The notes under the pieces: model-generated
Database searches by the model: none
Told to the model about the DNA's origin: nothing
Seen by the model: only the letters and a program-made list of their open reading frames with translations
Translations under genes and position numbers: made by a program
Part shown: in pieces, positions 9,450-20,793 of the stretch
Layout of the letters: every line of letters begins with the position of its first letter
How positions within the stretch are numbered: position 1 is the stretch's first letter
NCBI GenBank assembly: GCA_003247575.1
Contig: QJZC01000037.1
Coordinates: forward strand, 38,384-102,383
Direction of reading: 5' to 3'
DNA length: 64,000 bases
DNA from: Pseudomonadota bacterium
Lineage (GTDB): Bacteria; Myxococcota_A; UBA9160; SZUA-336

Positions 9450-9881
9450 CTAGGAGTCACGGCGCGATCCGACGCGTCGTTCGCCTGTTTGATCTTCTGG
9501 TTCGCGTGCGGAGTGGCGTGACTTCGTGCCATCCGAGAGTGCCCGCCATGCGGTGTAGGTTCCGAGCGCGACCCCGAGGCTGAGCAGTCCCAAGGTGAAG
9601 TGAATCCCCGTGTCCCAGCGTTGATCCAGCAGGTGGCCGCTCCAGGCTCCGAGCGCACTCGGAATCGCCACCGACCAACCCACGGTGCCGAGCAGCGCGA
9701 GCGAATGCCAGAAGCTCTCCTCGGACGAGCGTCGCTCCAGACGTTCGAGGTCCCGATCCAGTGCAGCCCGCGGGTCCTGCCGCCTTGCGGATGTCGGCCC
9801 CGCGGGCGCCTGAGACTCCGTTGAAGCAGAGTGCGCTGAATCCGAGTGCGCTGGACCGGTGTCGAGGGAGCGCGGGGACAT
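9450..9881 (-). CDS. atpQ: AtpQ/AtpZ-like small membrane protein of N-ATPase operon
   Basis: A 143-residue protein with a polar N-terminal third rich in Ser, Ala and Asp. It has two C-terminal transmembrane helices around GWSVAIPSALGAWSGHLLD and TLGLLSLGVALGTYTAW. This is the AtpI/AtpZ/AtpQ pattern, thought to help c-ring assembly or Mg2+/Ca2+ entry. It lies between epsilon (14-nt gap) and subunit a. The N-terminal extension is longer than in typical AtpQ (about 80-100 residues). A shorter start is possible, but I see no better one. Confidence 0.75.
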   Translation of the reverse strand: MSPRSLDTGPAHSDSAHSASTESQAPAGPTSARRQDPRAALDRDLERLERRSSEESFWHSLALLGTVGWSVAIPSALGAWSGHLLDQRWDTGIHFTLGLLSLGVALGTYTAWRALSDGTKSRHSAREPEDQTGERRVGSRRDS

Positions 9882-9895
9882 CGCGATCCATCTCC

Positions 9896-12561
<2,666 letters not shown>

Positions 12562-12565
<4 letters not shown>

Positions 12566-14160
12566 CCTTCCTCCGGCTCGTTCGATGCCGTCCCGGTCCC
12601 GGTCCCGGTCGCCGGCTGGGATCCGATCGGGATGGCGCGCACCCGGCGGGCGAGCTCGTCGAGCCAGGTGCCCGCATCTTCGACGGCCGGAATCCGTCCC
12701 GCTTCGAGCTGCTCGTAGAGCTCTGGCTCGCGTGAGATCAGGCCTCCGAGCCACGCTTCGATGCATTCGCGGGCGTCGCCGGGCTCGACGTCATCGAGCC
12801 ACCCGTCGACGACGGCGCGCACGATGAGGATCTGCTCTGCAATCCCGCGCGGCGACCAGCGCGATTGACGCAGGAGGCTCCGCATGAGATGACCGCGGCG
12901 CAGCTCTCGCTCGACACCGGCTTCGAGCTCGAGGCCCACCTGTGCCAACGACTCGAGCTCTTCGAACCTCGCATGCAGAATCCGAAGGTTGCGCGTGGCC
13001 TCGCGTAGCGGAGCCGGTTGTGCGTGCCCGCCGATGCGCGAGACGCTGCGCCCGATGTCCACCGCGGGACGCAGGCTGCGAGCGAAGCGGCGGCTGTCGA
13101 GATAGATCTGGCCATCGGTGATCGAGATGACGTTCGTCGGAATGTAGGCCGCGAGATCGCCGTCCGTGGTCTCTACGATCGGTAGCGCGGTCACCGAGCC
13201 CCCGCCGAACGCGTCGGCGCGCGGCGCCGCACGCTCGAGGAGTTCGGCGTGTACGTAGAAGACGTCCCCCGGAAACGCCTCGCGTCCAGGGGGGCGGTCG
13301 ATCAGCAGGCTCAGCTCGCGATACGCGTCCGCGTGTTTGGTGAGATCGTCGTAGACCACGAGCGCGTGCTGGCCGCGGTCGCGAAACCATTCGGCGATAC
13401 TCGCGCCGGCGTACGGAGCCAGGTAGCGCATGCCCGCGGTGGTCGAGGCATCGGCTGCCACGATGATCGTATGCGCGAGAGCGTTGCGTTCGTGAAGCCC
13501 AGCGCGCAGCCCGAGCACGCGCGACATCGGCTGTCCGACGACGACGTAGACGCAGATCACGTCCGTGCGTCGCTGCGCCATCACGATGTCCTCGGCCAGT
13601 GCGGTCTTGCCGACATTGCGATCCCCGATGATCAGCTCGCGCTGTCCGCGTCCGATCGGAATCGAGGAATCGATCACGAACACGCCCGTGAGCAGCGGCT
13701 GATCGACCGGCTTGCGCTCGATCAGGGGGAGCGCCTTGCGGAACAGCTCGACGCGGTCGTGGACCGCGGGAGCATCGCCGCCATCGAGCGGATTCCCAAG
13801 CGGGTCGATCACGCGCCCACAGAGATCGTGGCCGACGGCGAGGTCGGGCAGGCGTCCCGTGCCCGATGCCGCCTGGCCTGCGCACACGCGATCGTCTCCG
13901 GAGAGCAGGATCACCCCGACCAGGTCCGAGCGGAGATCGAAGGCCATGCCCAGTGCGCCCGAGTCGAACTGGACCAGCTCTTCGTAGGCTCCGTCGACCA
14001 GTCCGGCGACGAAGGCGACCCCGTCCCCCGTACGGCGTACGACGGCGCGCGGCTTGAAGGCCTCGTCGACCGAGAGCGCGCGCACCGCGCGCGCGATGCG
14101 CGCCGGATCCATCCAGTCGCCGCCGGTGTGCACAGGACTGCGGTCACGGGGCTTCGACAT
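12562..14160 (-). CDS. atpA: N-type F-ATPase alpha subunit
   Basis: A 532-residue non-catalytic nucleotide-binding subunit with the P-loop GDRNVGKTAL near residue 178 and QRELIIGDRN before it. The C-terminus has a short Thr-Gly repeat from a tandem hexanucleotide (about 12593-12611). It also carries a longer helical tail than standard alpha chains. The ATG at 14160 overlaps the b-subunit gene by 17 bp. A second Met (residue 17) is a possible start. It lies between b and gamma as in all F-ATPase operons. Confidence 0.95.
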
Positions 14161-14887
14161 GTTCCGCCTCGCCGATCGCCATCCGCGCCGAGAGCTCGCG
14201 CTCGACGTGTCCCGCGATTCCCCGCGCCGACGCATCGATGGTTCCCTGGGCGCTCACCATTCGCAGGCCGGCGATCAGCTGAGGAACGTCGCGAAGCACC
14301 AGACGACCCCGCGGGATGCCCGCCGAGGCCGCCAGCCGTTCCTGCTCGTCGTCGTCCAGCGGCTGCGCGAGCTCGAAGACTGGATCGACGATCTCTTCGC
14401 GGTTGCGCAGGACGGTCAGCTCCTCGCAAGCGCGCAGCACCAGAGCGCGGTGGAGCTCGGGACCATGGATCCGCTGGAGTAGTCGCTGTGTGAGCTCTGT
14501 GGTCCAGGTGACGACGTCGTGCGACCAGGCCTGTCGCAGCGAACGCCGCTTCGCTTCGAGCTCGCGCTCGACGCGCGCGTGCGCGGCCTCCTCGAGCTTG
14601 TGGATCTCGGCGGCGACGCGCTCGAGCTCTCGCTGTCGATGCTCCTCGAGCGCGCGCTGCTGCTCTACCAGCAGATCGTTCGCTTGCTGGCGCACGATGT
14701 GCGCATCCTCGAGCTCTGCACTGGCGCTCGCGCGCAGGGCTTCGGCCTGCTCGCGTTGCTGGGCGAACTCCTGCTCTCGTCGTTCGACAAAGCTCCGAAC
14801 CGGCTTGAAGAAGAGCCAGGAGAGTACGCCGACGAGCAGAACGAAGTTGGCGACTTCGAACAGGAAGGTGGACCAGCTAGACGCCAT
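14144..14887 (-). CDS. atpF: N-type F-ATPase long b subunit
   Basis: A 247-residue peripheral-stalk subunit. One N-terminal transmembrane helix (FLFEVANFVLLVGVLSWLFF) is followed by a long charged coiled coil rich in Glu, Arg and Gln. A C-terminal globular part, from about residue 150, resembles a delta-like domain. N-ATPases lack a separate delta gene and have such an extended b. No delta gene is found here, which agrees. The start lies 20 nt after the c stop. Confidence 0.9.
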   Translation of the reverse strand: MASSWSTFLFEVANFVLLVGVLSWLFFKPVRSFVERREQEFAQQREQAEALRASASAELEDAHIVRQQANDLLVEQQRALEEHRQRELERVAAEIHKLEEAAHARVERELEAKRRSLRQAWSHDVVTWTTELTQRLLQRIHGPELHRALVLRACEELTVLRNREEIVDPVFELAQPLDDDEQERLAASAGIPRGRLVLRDVPQLIAGLRMVSAQGTIDASARGIAGHVERELSARMAIGEAEHVEAP

Positions 14888-14907
14888 GCGGGTGGCTCCG
14901 GCGACGT

Positions 14908-15165
14908 CTAGACTGAGGAGAACGGATTTGCGAAGAGCAGGATCAGGCTGATCACCAGACAGAAGATGGCAGTGGATTCCACCATCGCCAGACTCACGAA
15001 CAAGGTCCGCGAGATCGATCCGGCCTCGTCCGGCTGGCGCGCGAGAGCATCCATGGCCGCCGCACCGATACGGCTCTCGCCGAGGGCTGCACCGACGGCG
15101 CCGATGGCCATCGTGATGGCGGCTGCCACCACCGATGCTACGGAGATCCACTGAGACTCTGTCAT
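14908..15165 (-). CDS. atpE: N-type F-ATPase c subunit with Na+-type ligands
   Basis: An 85-residue two-helix proteolipid. Helix 1 contains GAVGAALGESR with Glu30 at the position of Ilyobacter Gln32. The loop is ARQPDEAG, and helix 2 has AMVESTAIF with Glu63 and Ser64, the Glu65/Ser66 pair of Na+-binding c-rings. Phe68 replaces the usual Tyr70. Two carboxylates per hairpin are characteristic of N-ATPases. It is the first gene of the operon, with AAGGAG 8 nt before the ATG. Confidence 0.93.
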   Translation of the reverse strand: MTESQWISVASVVAAAITMAIGAVGAALGESRIGAAAMDALARQPDEAGSISRTLFVSLAMVESTAIFCLVISLILLFANPFSSV

Positions 15166-15302
15166 GACCGGAGCTCCTTCGATTCGATCACTCCACGAGT
15201 TGTAGCAGAATCGGATCGCGCGCGAGCGGCCCGCAGCGACCGGACCCAGCGGCCGATCTGGCGAGGGACATTATTTCCCGGGCTGACGGAGGGCCCAGCC
15301 GG

Positions 15303-15863
15303 TCACACCTTGCGGCCGCGATCGTGTCGCCAGAGAACTTCGGAGCCCGTCTCGTGCCGAGCCAACACCCGCGCGACGACGAAGAGGAGATCGGAGAGGC
15401 GGTTCAGATAGTGATGCACGACGGGTGCGACCTCCTCCGTGCGTGCGAGTCGCCAGACCTCGCGCTCCGCACGGCGACTGGTGGTACGCGCAACGTGGCA
15501 GGCCGCGGCGGCGCGTCCACCGCCGGGAAGGATGAAATCCTTCAGGTAAGGCAGGTCCTCGTTGAAGCCATCCAGGTCGCGCTCGAGGCGCTCGACGTGC
15601 TCTGCTTGGATTGCGCGTGCTCCGGGAATGCAGAGCTCGCCCCCCAGATCGAACAGGTCGTGTTGTACCTGGGTCAGACACTCCACGACATCAGACGGAA
15701 TTCCCGACTCGCTCAGTACGACGCCGATCGCGCTGTTCGCTTCATCGACGGTGCCGTACGCTTCGACGCGCGTACTGTCCTTCGCAACGCGCGATCCGTC
15801 CCCCAGCCCGGTGGTGCCGTCGTCTCCGGTGCGCGTGTAGATCTTCGATAGCCGGTTGCCCAT
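15303..15863 (-). CDS. pduO: Cob(I)alamin adenosyltransferase, PduO type
   Basis: A 186-residue PduO-family ATP:cob(I)alamin adenosyltransferase. Conserved blocks are YTRTGDDGTTGLGDG (ATP site), RVEAYGTVDEANSAIG and TTSRRAEREVW. It converts cob(I)alamin to adenosylcobalamin and can load it onto acyl-CoA mutases. The ATG has a strong GAGGAGG site 8 nt upstream. It is the last gene of the mutase operon, 35 nt after meaB, so it would supply the coenzyme for the mutase encoded four genes upstream. Confidence 0.93.
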   Translation of the reverse strand: MGNRLSKIYTRTGDDGTTGLGDGSRVAKDSTRVEAYGTVDEANSAIGVVLSESGIPSDVVECLTQVQHDLFDLGGELCIPGARAIQAEHVERLERDLDGFNEDLPYLKDFILPGGGRAAAACHVARTTSRRAEREVWRLARTEEVAPVVHHYLNRLSDLLFVVARVLARHETGSEVLWRHDRGRKV

Positions 15864-15898
15864 GGAACCCCTCCTCGGCGTGCTCCCGGTGCACGCGC

Positions 15899-16918
15899 TC
15901 AGCTGTCGCGATCGTTGCCGAACCAGTCCAGGGACGCGAGCAGCTCGTCCGCGGCACGCGAGGCGGTGGTCGCGTGTGCGCGCAGCTTCTGGGTCAGCTG
16001 CTCTGCGCGCGCTCGCAGCGCAGGGTGGTGGCGCAGCTCGGACTCGATCCGCTCCTTGACCAAGGCCCACATCCAGTCGACCTCCTGGCGCACTCGCTTG
16101 TCCTCGAGCTCGCCCCGCTGCTCGAGCGTGTGTCGGTGTGCTTCCACCTGCACCCACACGTCGTCGATCCCGCTGCCTTCTAGTCCGCTGCAGGTCAGGA
16201 CCGGGGGGCGCCAGTGCGGACTCTGAGGCTCGAGCAGTCGCACTGCACTCGCCAGCTCGCTCGCAGCCCGACTCGCCTCGCTCGCACCGTGACCATCCGC
16301 CTTGTTGACCGCGATCACGTCTGCCAGCTCCAGCACACCGCGCTTGATGCCTTGGAGGCTGTCTCCCGTGCGTCCGAGCATCAGCAAGAGGAAGGTATCC
16401 ACCATCTGTGCGACCGTGGTCTCGGACTGGCCCACGCCCACCGTCTCGACCAGCACGACGTCGAAGCCTGCCGCTTCGACCACGATGATCCCTTGGCGTG
16501 TCGCGCGCGCGACACCGCCCAGCGATCCCGCCGTCGGGGAAGGTCGGATGTAGGCCCGAGGATCGGATGCGAGCCGCTCCATGCGGGTTTTGTCTCCGAG
16601 GATGCTTCCTCCACTGCGCACCGAGGAAGGATCGACAGCGAGCACGGCGACCCGCTTGCCCCGCTCCAGTAGGCGAGTGCCCAGCTCATCGATGAAGGTG
16701 GACTTGCCCGCGCCTGGGACGCCGGTGATGCCGACGCGATGGGCGCGCCCGGAGTGCGGCAGCAGCTGGGTCACCAGCTCCTGTGCGAGGCGTTGGTGGT
16801 CCGCCCGCTGAGACTCGACCAGGGTAATGGCGCGCGCGACGGCGGGACGCTCGCCTGCCAGCACCCCCGCGCGAAATTCCTCCAAGGTGGTCGGTCGCAC
16901 TCGGCGCGTCGCCGTCAT
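15899..16918 (-). CDS. meaB: MeaB/ArgK-type G3E GTPase chaperone (canonical)
   Basis: A 339-residue P-loop GTPase. Motifs: GVPGAGKST (Walker A), LAVDPSSVRSGGSILGDKTR (switch region), ETVGVGQSE and VNKAD (guanine specificity). The opening TLEEFRAGVLAGERPAVARA is typical of MeaB. MeaB protects and reactivates adenosylcobalamin mutases by gating cofactor entry and release. Its ATG overlaps the stop of the preceding GTPase gene (ATGA). The frame extends upstream to 17065, but that part lies within the other GTPase gene and is not MeaB-like. Confidence 0.92.
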   Translation of the reverse strand: MTATRRVRPTTLEEFRAGVLAGERPAVARAITLVESQRADHQRLAQELVTQLLPHSGRAHRVGITGVPGAGKSTFIDELGTRLLERGKRVAVLAVDPSSVRSGGSILGDKTRMERLASDPRAYIRPSPTAGSLGGVARATRQGIIVVEAAGFDVVLVETVGVGQSETTVAQMVDTFLLLMLGRTGDSLQGIKRGVLELADVIAVNKADGHGASEASRAASELASAVRLLEPQSPHWRPPVLTCSGLEGSGIDDVWVQVEAHRHTLEQRGELEDKRVRQEVDWMWALVKERIESELRHHPALRARAEQLTQKLRAHATTASRAADELLASLDWFGNDRDS

Positions 16919-17904
16919 TGCGGCCTCCTCGCTCCGCGCCCGATGAAGGCGATGAAGTCCGCCGCGAATTCGAGCTGTGCGAGGTCGATGCCTCCGTGGC
17001 ACGCCAGGTACTGCCGTGCTCCCTTGCACTCTCGCTCCAAGAACTCGACGCCGTGGCGCCCCCACTCCTCGCGCACCCAGCGTTCGAAGAAGTAGGGGGT
17101 GCGTTCGGTGAGCGTCGTGCCCGAGGTCGTGCGGATCGTCTCCAGCAGCGCCTGCGCGAGCTCGGGCACGCCATCACCGGTGCGCGCGCTGGTGCGGTAG
17201 ATGGGAACCTTCTCGGCGTCGAAGGGGCGCGCGAGCCAAAGGCTCGAACGCAGCTGCAGGTGTGCGCGATCTGCTGTCGGCTCGTCGCACTTGTTCATGA
17301 TGAAGGCGTGTGGAATCTCGATGATTCCCGCCTTGAGAAGCTGGATCTCGTCGCCGGCGAGCGGGGAGAGGACCAGGTACACGCGGTCTGCGAGGTGCTG
17401 GACGTCCGCCTCGCTCTGACCGACGCCGACCGTCTCGAGAATCACGGCGTCGAACAGGGAGGCCAGCAGGCGACACACCTGAAAGCTGTGTGGCCCGAGC
17501 CCGCCGAGCTCTAGATCCGAGGCTTGGCTGCGAAAGTACAGGCGGGGCTGCTCGCGCGACTCCTGCATGCGCGTACGGTCGCCGAGCAGCGCACCCCCCG
17601 AGAGCGTACTCGACGGGTCTACGGCCAGCACCGCGAGCGACAGCTCTGGATCGAGCTCGAGCAAGGTGGGCGCCAGCCTCGCGACGAGCGACGACTTGCC
17701 CGATCCCGGACTGCCGGTGATTCCGATCAGCACGCTCGGGCTCTGCTTGGGCTCGCGCTCGAGCTCCGTCTGCACCTGGGCGCGCAGCTCGCGGGCAGCG
17801 GGTCGCCGGTCTTCGAAGATCGTGACCAGCTGAGCGATCGCCGCCTTGTCCAAGCTGCGGGCGCGCGCGACCAGCGCGGAGATGTCTTGGGCCGCAGAGC
17901 TCAA
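16915..17904 (-). CDS. Second, diverged MeaB-like G3E GTPase
   Basis: A 329-residue P-loop GTPase of the same G3E/ArgK family, but clearly different from its neighbour. It has GSPGSGKSS (Walker A), DPSSTLSGGALLGDRTR, ETVGVGQSEADV and NKCD. The region after NKCD and the C-terminus (YFFERWVREEWGRHGVEFLE) do not follow canonical MeaB. It starts with TTG overlapping the mutase stop (TTGA) and ends overlapping meaB. It is probably a mutase-specific chaperone or forms a heteromer with MeaB. The similarity to the GTPase part of IcmF-type fusions is a possibility I cannot test. Confidence 0.85.
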   Translation of the reverse strand: MSSAAQDISALVARARSLDKAAIAQLVTIFEDRRPAARELRAQVQTELEREPKQSPSVLIGITGSPGSGKSSLVARLAPTLLELDPELSLAVLAVDPSSTLSGGALLGDRTRMQESREQPRLYFRSQASDLELGGLGPHSFQVCRLLASLFDAVILETVGVGQSEADVQHLADRVYLVLSPLAGDEIQLLKAGIIEIPHAFIMNKCDEPTADRAHLQLRSSLWLARPFDAEKVPIYRTSARTGDGVPELAQALLETIRTTSGTTLTERTPYFFERWVREEWGRHGVEFLERECKGARQYLACHGGIDLAQLEFAADFIAFIGRGARRPQ

Positions 17905-19919
17905 GCGTGCGCGGCCTCGATCACGTCGACGATCGATTCCATGATGTCCATCAGCTCGTAGTCGGAAGGCGTGAAGATGCGATCGACACCGAGCTGGATC
18001 AGCTTCTCGGCGTCTTGCTTCGGGATGATGCCGCCGAACACCACCCGGATGCGCCCCTTGGCTCCGCTGGACTCGAGGCCCGTCATGATCTGGTGGGCCA
18101 GCTCGACGTGGGAGCCGCTCAGGACGGATGCCCCAATCAGGTCGACGTCCTCTTCGACGGCGGCGCGCACGATCGCGTCTGCCGTGAGGCGGATGCCAGA
18201 ATAGATCACATCGAAGCCGACGTGCCGGGCCGACACGGCGATCACCTCGGCCCCGTTGGAGTGACCGTCGAGCCCAGGCTTTCCAACCAGGATGCGGGGA
18301 CGGTGTCCGAGCGTGTCGGTCAGGCTCGCAATGCGCGCTCGCAGCTGTTCGACACGGTCCCCCCCGAGCGACAGGCGCTGTCCGTCGATGCCGGTCGGCG
18401 GGCGATACTCACCGAAGACCTCGCGCAGGGCATTGGCCCATTCGCCCGTCGTCACGCGCGCCAGTGCGCATTCGACCGAGGCTTCGAACATGGGCGTGCC
18501 CTTGCGTGCAGCCTCCTTGAGCTGCTCCAGGCTGCGCTTCACTCGCTCCGGATCGCGGGCTTTGCGCGTGCGAGCCAGATTTTCGAGCGTCTCGCTCGCG
18601 GCAGCGGGGTCCGCCTTGAACACGCCGCCGTCGTCGCCTGCGAGGAGTGGCGAAGGCAGCCCCTCCGTCCAACGGTTCACGCCGACGACGATCTGTGCGC
18701 CGTCGTTGATCGCGCTCATTCGCTCGGACATGGACTTGACCAGCGCCGATTTCATGTAGCCCGACTCGATCGCAGGGATCACCCCGCCGAGCTCCAGGAT
18801 GCGCTCGATCTCGGCTCTGGCGATCTGCTTGAGCTCGGCAACCTTCGACTGGACGACCGGGCTGCCGTCAAACAGGTCCGGGTATTCGAGCAGGTCCGTC
18901 TCGTAGGCCAGGATCTGCTGCAGGCGCAGGGACCACTGCTGGTCCCATGGACGGGGCAGCGACAGCGCTTCGTTCCAGGCGGGCAGCTGGAGCGCGCGAC
19001 AGCGTGCGTTGCGGCTCAGCGTGATGCCTAACGTCTCGATCAGAATGCGCCACGCGTTGTTTTCGGGTTGGCCCTCGGTCAGGCCCAACGAGTTGACCTG
19101 GACACCGTAGCGGAAGCGCCGAAAGCGCTCATTCTGGACGCCGTAGCGGTCGCGTGTGATCTCGTTCCAGAGCTCGCTGAACGCGCGCATCTTGCACATT
19201 TCCTCGACGAAGCGGATACCCGCGTTCACGAAGAAGCTGATGCGCCCGACTGCGCGCTCGAACTGCTCGTGGTCGAAGCGCCCTCGAGCCTGCAGAAGAT
19301 CGAGTAGGCTGACCGCATTGGCCAGGGCGAAGGCGAGCTCCTGCACCGGTGTGGCTCCCGCCTCCTGGAGGTGGTAGGAGCAGATATTGGAAGCGTTCCA
19401 CTTGGGGATCTCGTCGAGGCAGTACTCGTACATCTCTGCGATGATTCGCAGGCTCTCCTGTGGAGGGAAGATGTAGGTGCCGCGCGCGAGGTACTCCTTG
19501 ACCAGATCGTTCTGGGTCGTGCCTGCGAGCTGGTCGATCGACACGCCGCGTTCCCGAGCGAGCGCCACGTACAGCGCGAGCAGCCACATCGCCGTGCCAT
19601 TGATGGTCATCGACGTGTTCATCTTCTCGAGCGGGATGCCCTCGAAGAGCACGTGGAAATCGTCCAGCGAGTTGATCGGCACCCCGACTTTGCCGACCTC
19701 GGGACGTGCGATCGGGTCGTCGGAGTCGTAACCGCACTGTGTTGGCAGATCGAACGCGATCGAGAGGCCCGTCTGTCCTTGCTCCAGGTTGGACCGGAAG
19801 AGCTGATTCGACGCGCGCGCGCTCGAATGGCCCGCGTAGGTGCGGAAGATCCACGGGCGATCGCGCACGACGTCGCCGGAAGCATCCTGAATCTGATGGG
19901 GGAGAGGTCTCGTGTTCAT
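17901..19919 (-). CDS. ecm: Ethylmalonyl-CoA mutase-type (MeaA/Ecm) B12-dependent acyl-CoA mutase
   Basis: A 672-residue fused mutase. The N-terminal TIM barrel opens with PWIFRTYAGHSSARASNQLF and has GQTGLSIAFDLPTQCGYDSD. The C-terminal cobalamin domain holds the DxHxxG box in GKPGLDGHSNGAEVI. Methylmalonyl-CoA mutases have DLPTHRGYDSD, so the FDLPTQ form points to the Ecm/MeaA/Icm branch; the fused B12 domain and the MNTSMTING and GRISFFVNAGIRFVEEMCKM blocks favour Ecm/MeaA. It rearranges ethylmalonyl-CoA to methylsuccinyl-CoA. The ATG at 19919 begins MNTRPLPHQ; earlier in-frame sequence is not mutase-like. Substrate is inferred from sequence type. Confidence 0.88.
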   Translation of the reverse strand: MNTRPLPHQIQDASGDVVRDRPWIFRTYAGHSSARASNQLFRSNLEQGQTGLSIAFDLPTQCGYDSDDPIARPEVGKVGVPINSLDDFHVLFEGIPLEKMNTSMTINGTAMWLLALYVALARERGVSIDQLAGTTQNDLVKEYLARGTYIFPPQESLRIIAEMYEYCLDEIPKWNASNICSYHLQEAGATPVQELAFALANAVSLLDLLQARGRFDHEQFERAVGRISFFVNAGIRFVEEMCKMRAFSELWNEITRDRYGVQNERFRRFRYGVQVNSLGLTEGQPENNAWRILIETLGITLSRNARCRALQLPAWNEALSLPRPWDQQWSLRLQQILAYETDLLEYPDLFDGSPVVQSKVAELKQIARAEIERILELGGVIPAIESGYMKSALVKSMSERMSAINDGAQIVVGVNRWTEGLPSPLLAGDDGGVFKADPAAASETLENLARTRKARDPERVKRSLEQLKEAARKGTPMFEASVECALARVTTGEWANALREVFGEYRPPTGIDGQRLSLGGDRVEQLRARIASLTDTLGHRPRILVGKPGLDGHSNGAEVIAVSARHVGFDVIYSGIRLTADAIVRAAVEEDVDLIGASVLSGSHVELAHQIMTGLESSGAKGRIRVVFGGIIPKQDAEKLIQLGVDRIFTPSDYELMDIMESIVDVIEAAHA

Positions 19920-20284
19920 GCAGCTGTGCTCGTCTCGGATGTTGGGGGCACCGCGGGCGGCTGCTCGGAAGGGCCCGGCCGCTCGCGGTTTGCTCGTCGC
20001 AACCTTCGCATATCTTCGGCAGAGGGAAAGACCCAAAAAAGCGATGCCGGACGCGGGCCTGCCGGGACGTTTGCCATTCTGCGCGCAATTCTGGGGCCTT
20101 GACGGACGAGCTGCAGGCCGGCCGGGGGAGGCTGGCCGCCGCGAGCAGCGCGGGTCCGCAGCATCGATCGGCGCAGCGAGAGGGCAGGGCCATCTCCGCC
20201 CGCGGAGCGCGGCGACCCGGAGCGCGGTCGATTTCGAGGCACGGGAGGGGGAGCCGCTGCCGGCATCTCCGCTCGCTGACGGGT
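19920..20284. other. Intergenic region between ecm and the CWC gene
   Basis: This 365-nt stretch separates the minus-strand mutase operon from plus-strand genes and must hold divergent promoters. I see an A6 tract (about 20034-20039) and, on the minus strand, a weak TTGGGT/GATATG pair at 16-nt spacing. I looked for a cobalamin-riboswitch B12 box and did not recognise one. No convincing gene is present. Confidence 0.4.
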
Positions 20285-20572
20285 ATGCTGATGTCGATGA
20301 GCTCAGAACCCGGATCGAGCCCGAGCCCTAACCGGTGTCCGCTGTGTGGCGAGGACAACGCATGTGGTGCGCTCGCTGGGCGAGAGGAGTGTTGGTGCTT
20401 CTCCGTGGAGGTGGACGCATCCACGCTCGCGCGAGTTCCCGATCGAGCGCGCGGTGTCGCCTGCCTGTGCCGCGCTTGTGCGCTCGAGCAGAACGCCGGG
20501 TCCACGCACGCACCGGCGCGCTCGACCTCTACCGAGCAGATCTTCGAAATCCAGAAGAAGCCTGTCTCCTAA
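20285..20572 (+). CDS. Cysteine-rich CWC family protein
   Basis: A 95-residue small protein with eight Cys. CPLCGEDNACG, ECWCFSVEV and ACLCRACAL follow the Cys-rich CWC pattern (CPxCG, CWC, CLCxxC), a probable zinc-binding fold of unknown role. Candidate starts are ATG codons at 20285, 20291 and 20297; the domain itself begins around residue 17, so the choice does not affect it. It lies 221 nt upstream of the methyltransferase gene on the same strand. Confidence 0.75.
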   Translation: MLMSMSSEPGSSPSPNRCPLCGEDNACGALAGREECWCFSVEVDASTLARVPDRARGVACLCRACALEQNAGSTHAPARSTSTEQIFEIQKKPVS

Positions 20573-20793
20573 TCCCATCACTTCGTGCTCGTCGAGCGCG
20601 CACCACGAGCGATCGTCACGCAGCGAGGGGACTTGCTTGCATCGGTGCGAGGCCTGGGGTTCAATCGATTCTGCGGTTGACGCGTGCGCGATCGACTTCG
20701 ACTGCACGAAGGTGCGGTCGCGTCGACGGCGTAACACGTCTGAGTCTTGCCAGTGATTCGGGCACTTTAGTTGCGTCATGCGGAGGGTTCTAC

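Noticed and set aside
12593..12611. Tandem CCGGTC hexamers as a regulatory repeat
   Set aside because: They lie inside atpA and simply code for the Thr-Gly repeat at the alpha C-terminus.
12791..13885. A 364-codon frame inside atpA
   Set aside because: Shifted frame of the alpha subunit gene; its composition is Arg-rich and featureless.
19920..20284. A cobalamin riboswitch upstream of ecm
   Set aside because: I could not find the B12 box or the supporting stems by eye. A covariance-model search would settle this.
20573..20793. A tRNA-like GGGGTTCAATCGATTC motif between the CWC and methyltransferase genes
   Set aside because: No acceptor, D or anticodon stems pair around it.
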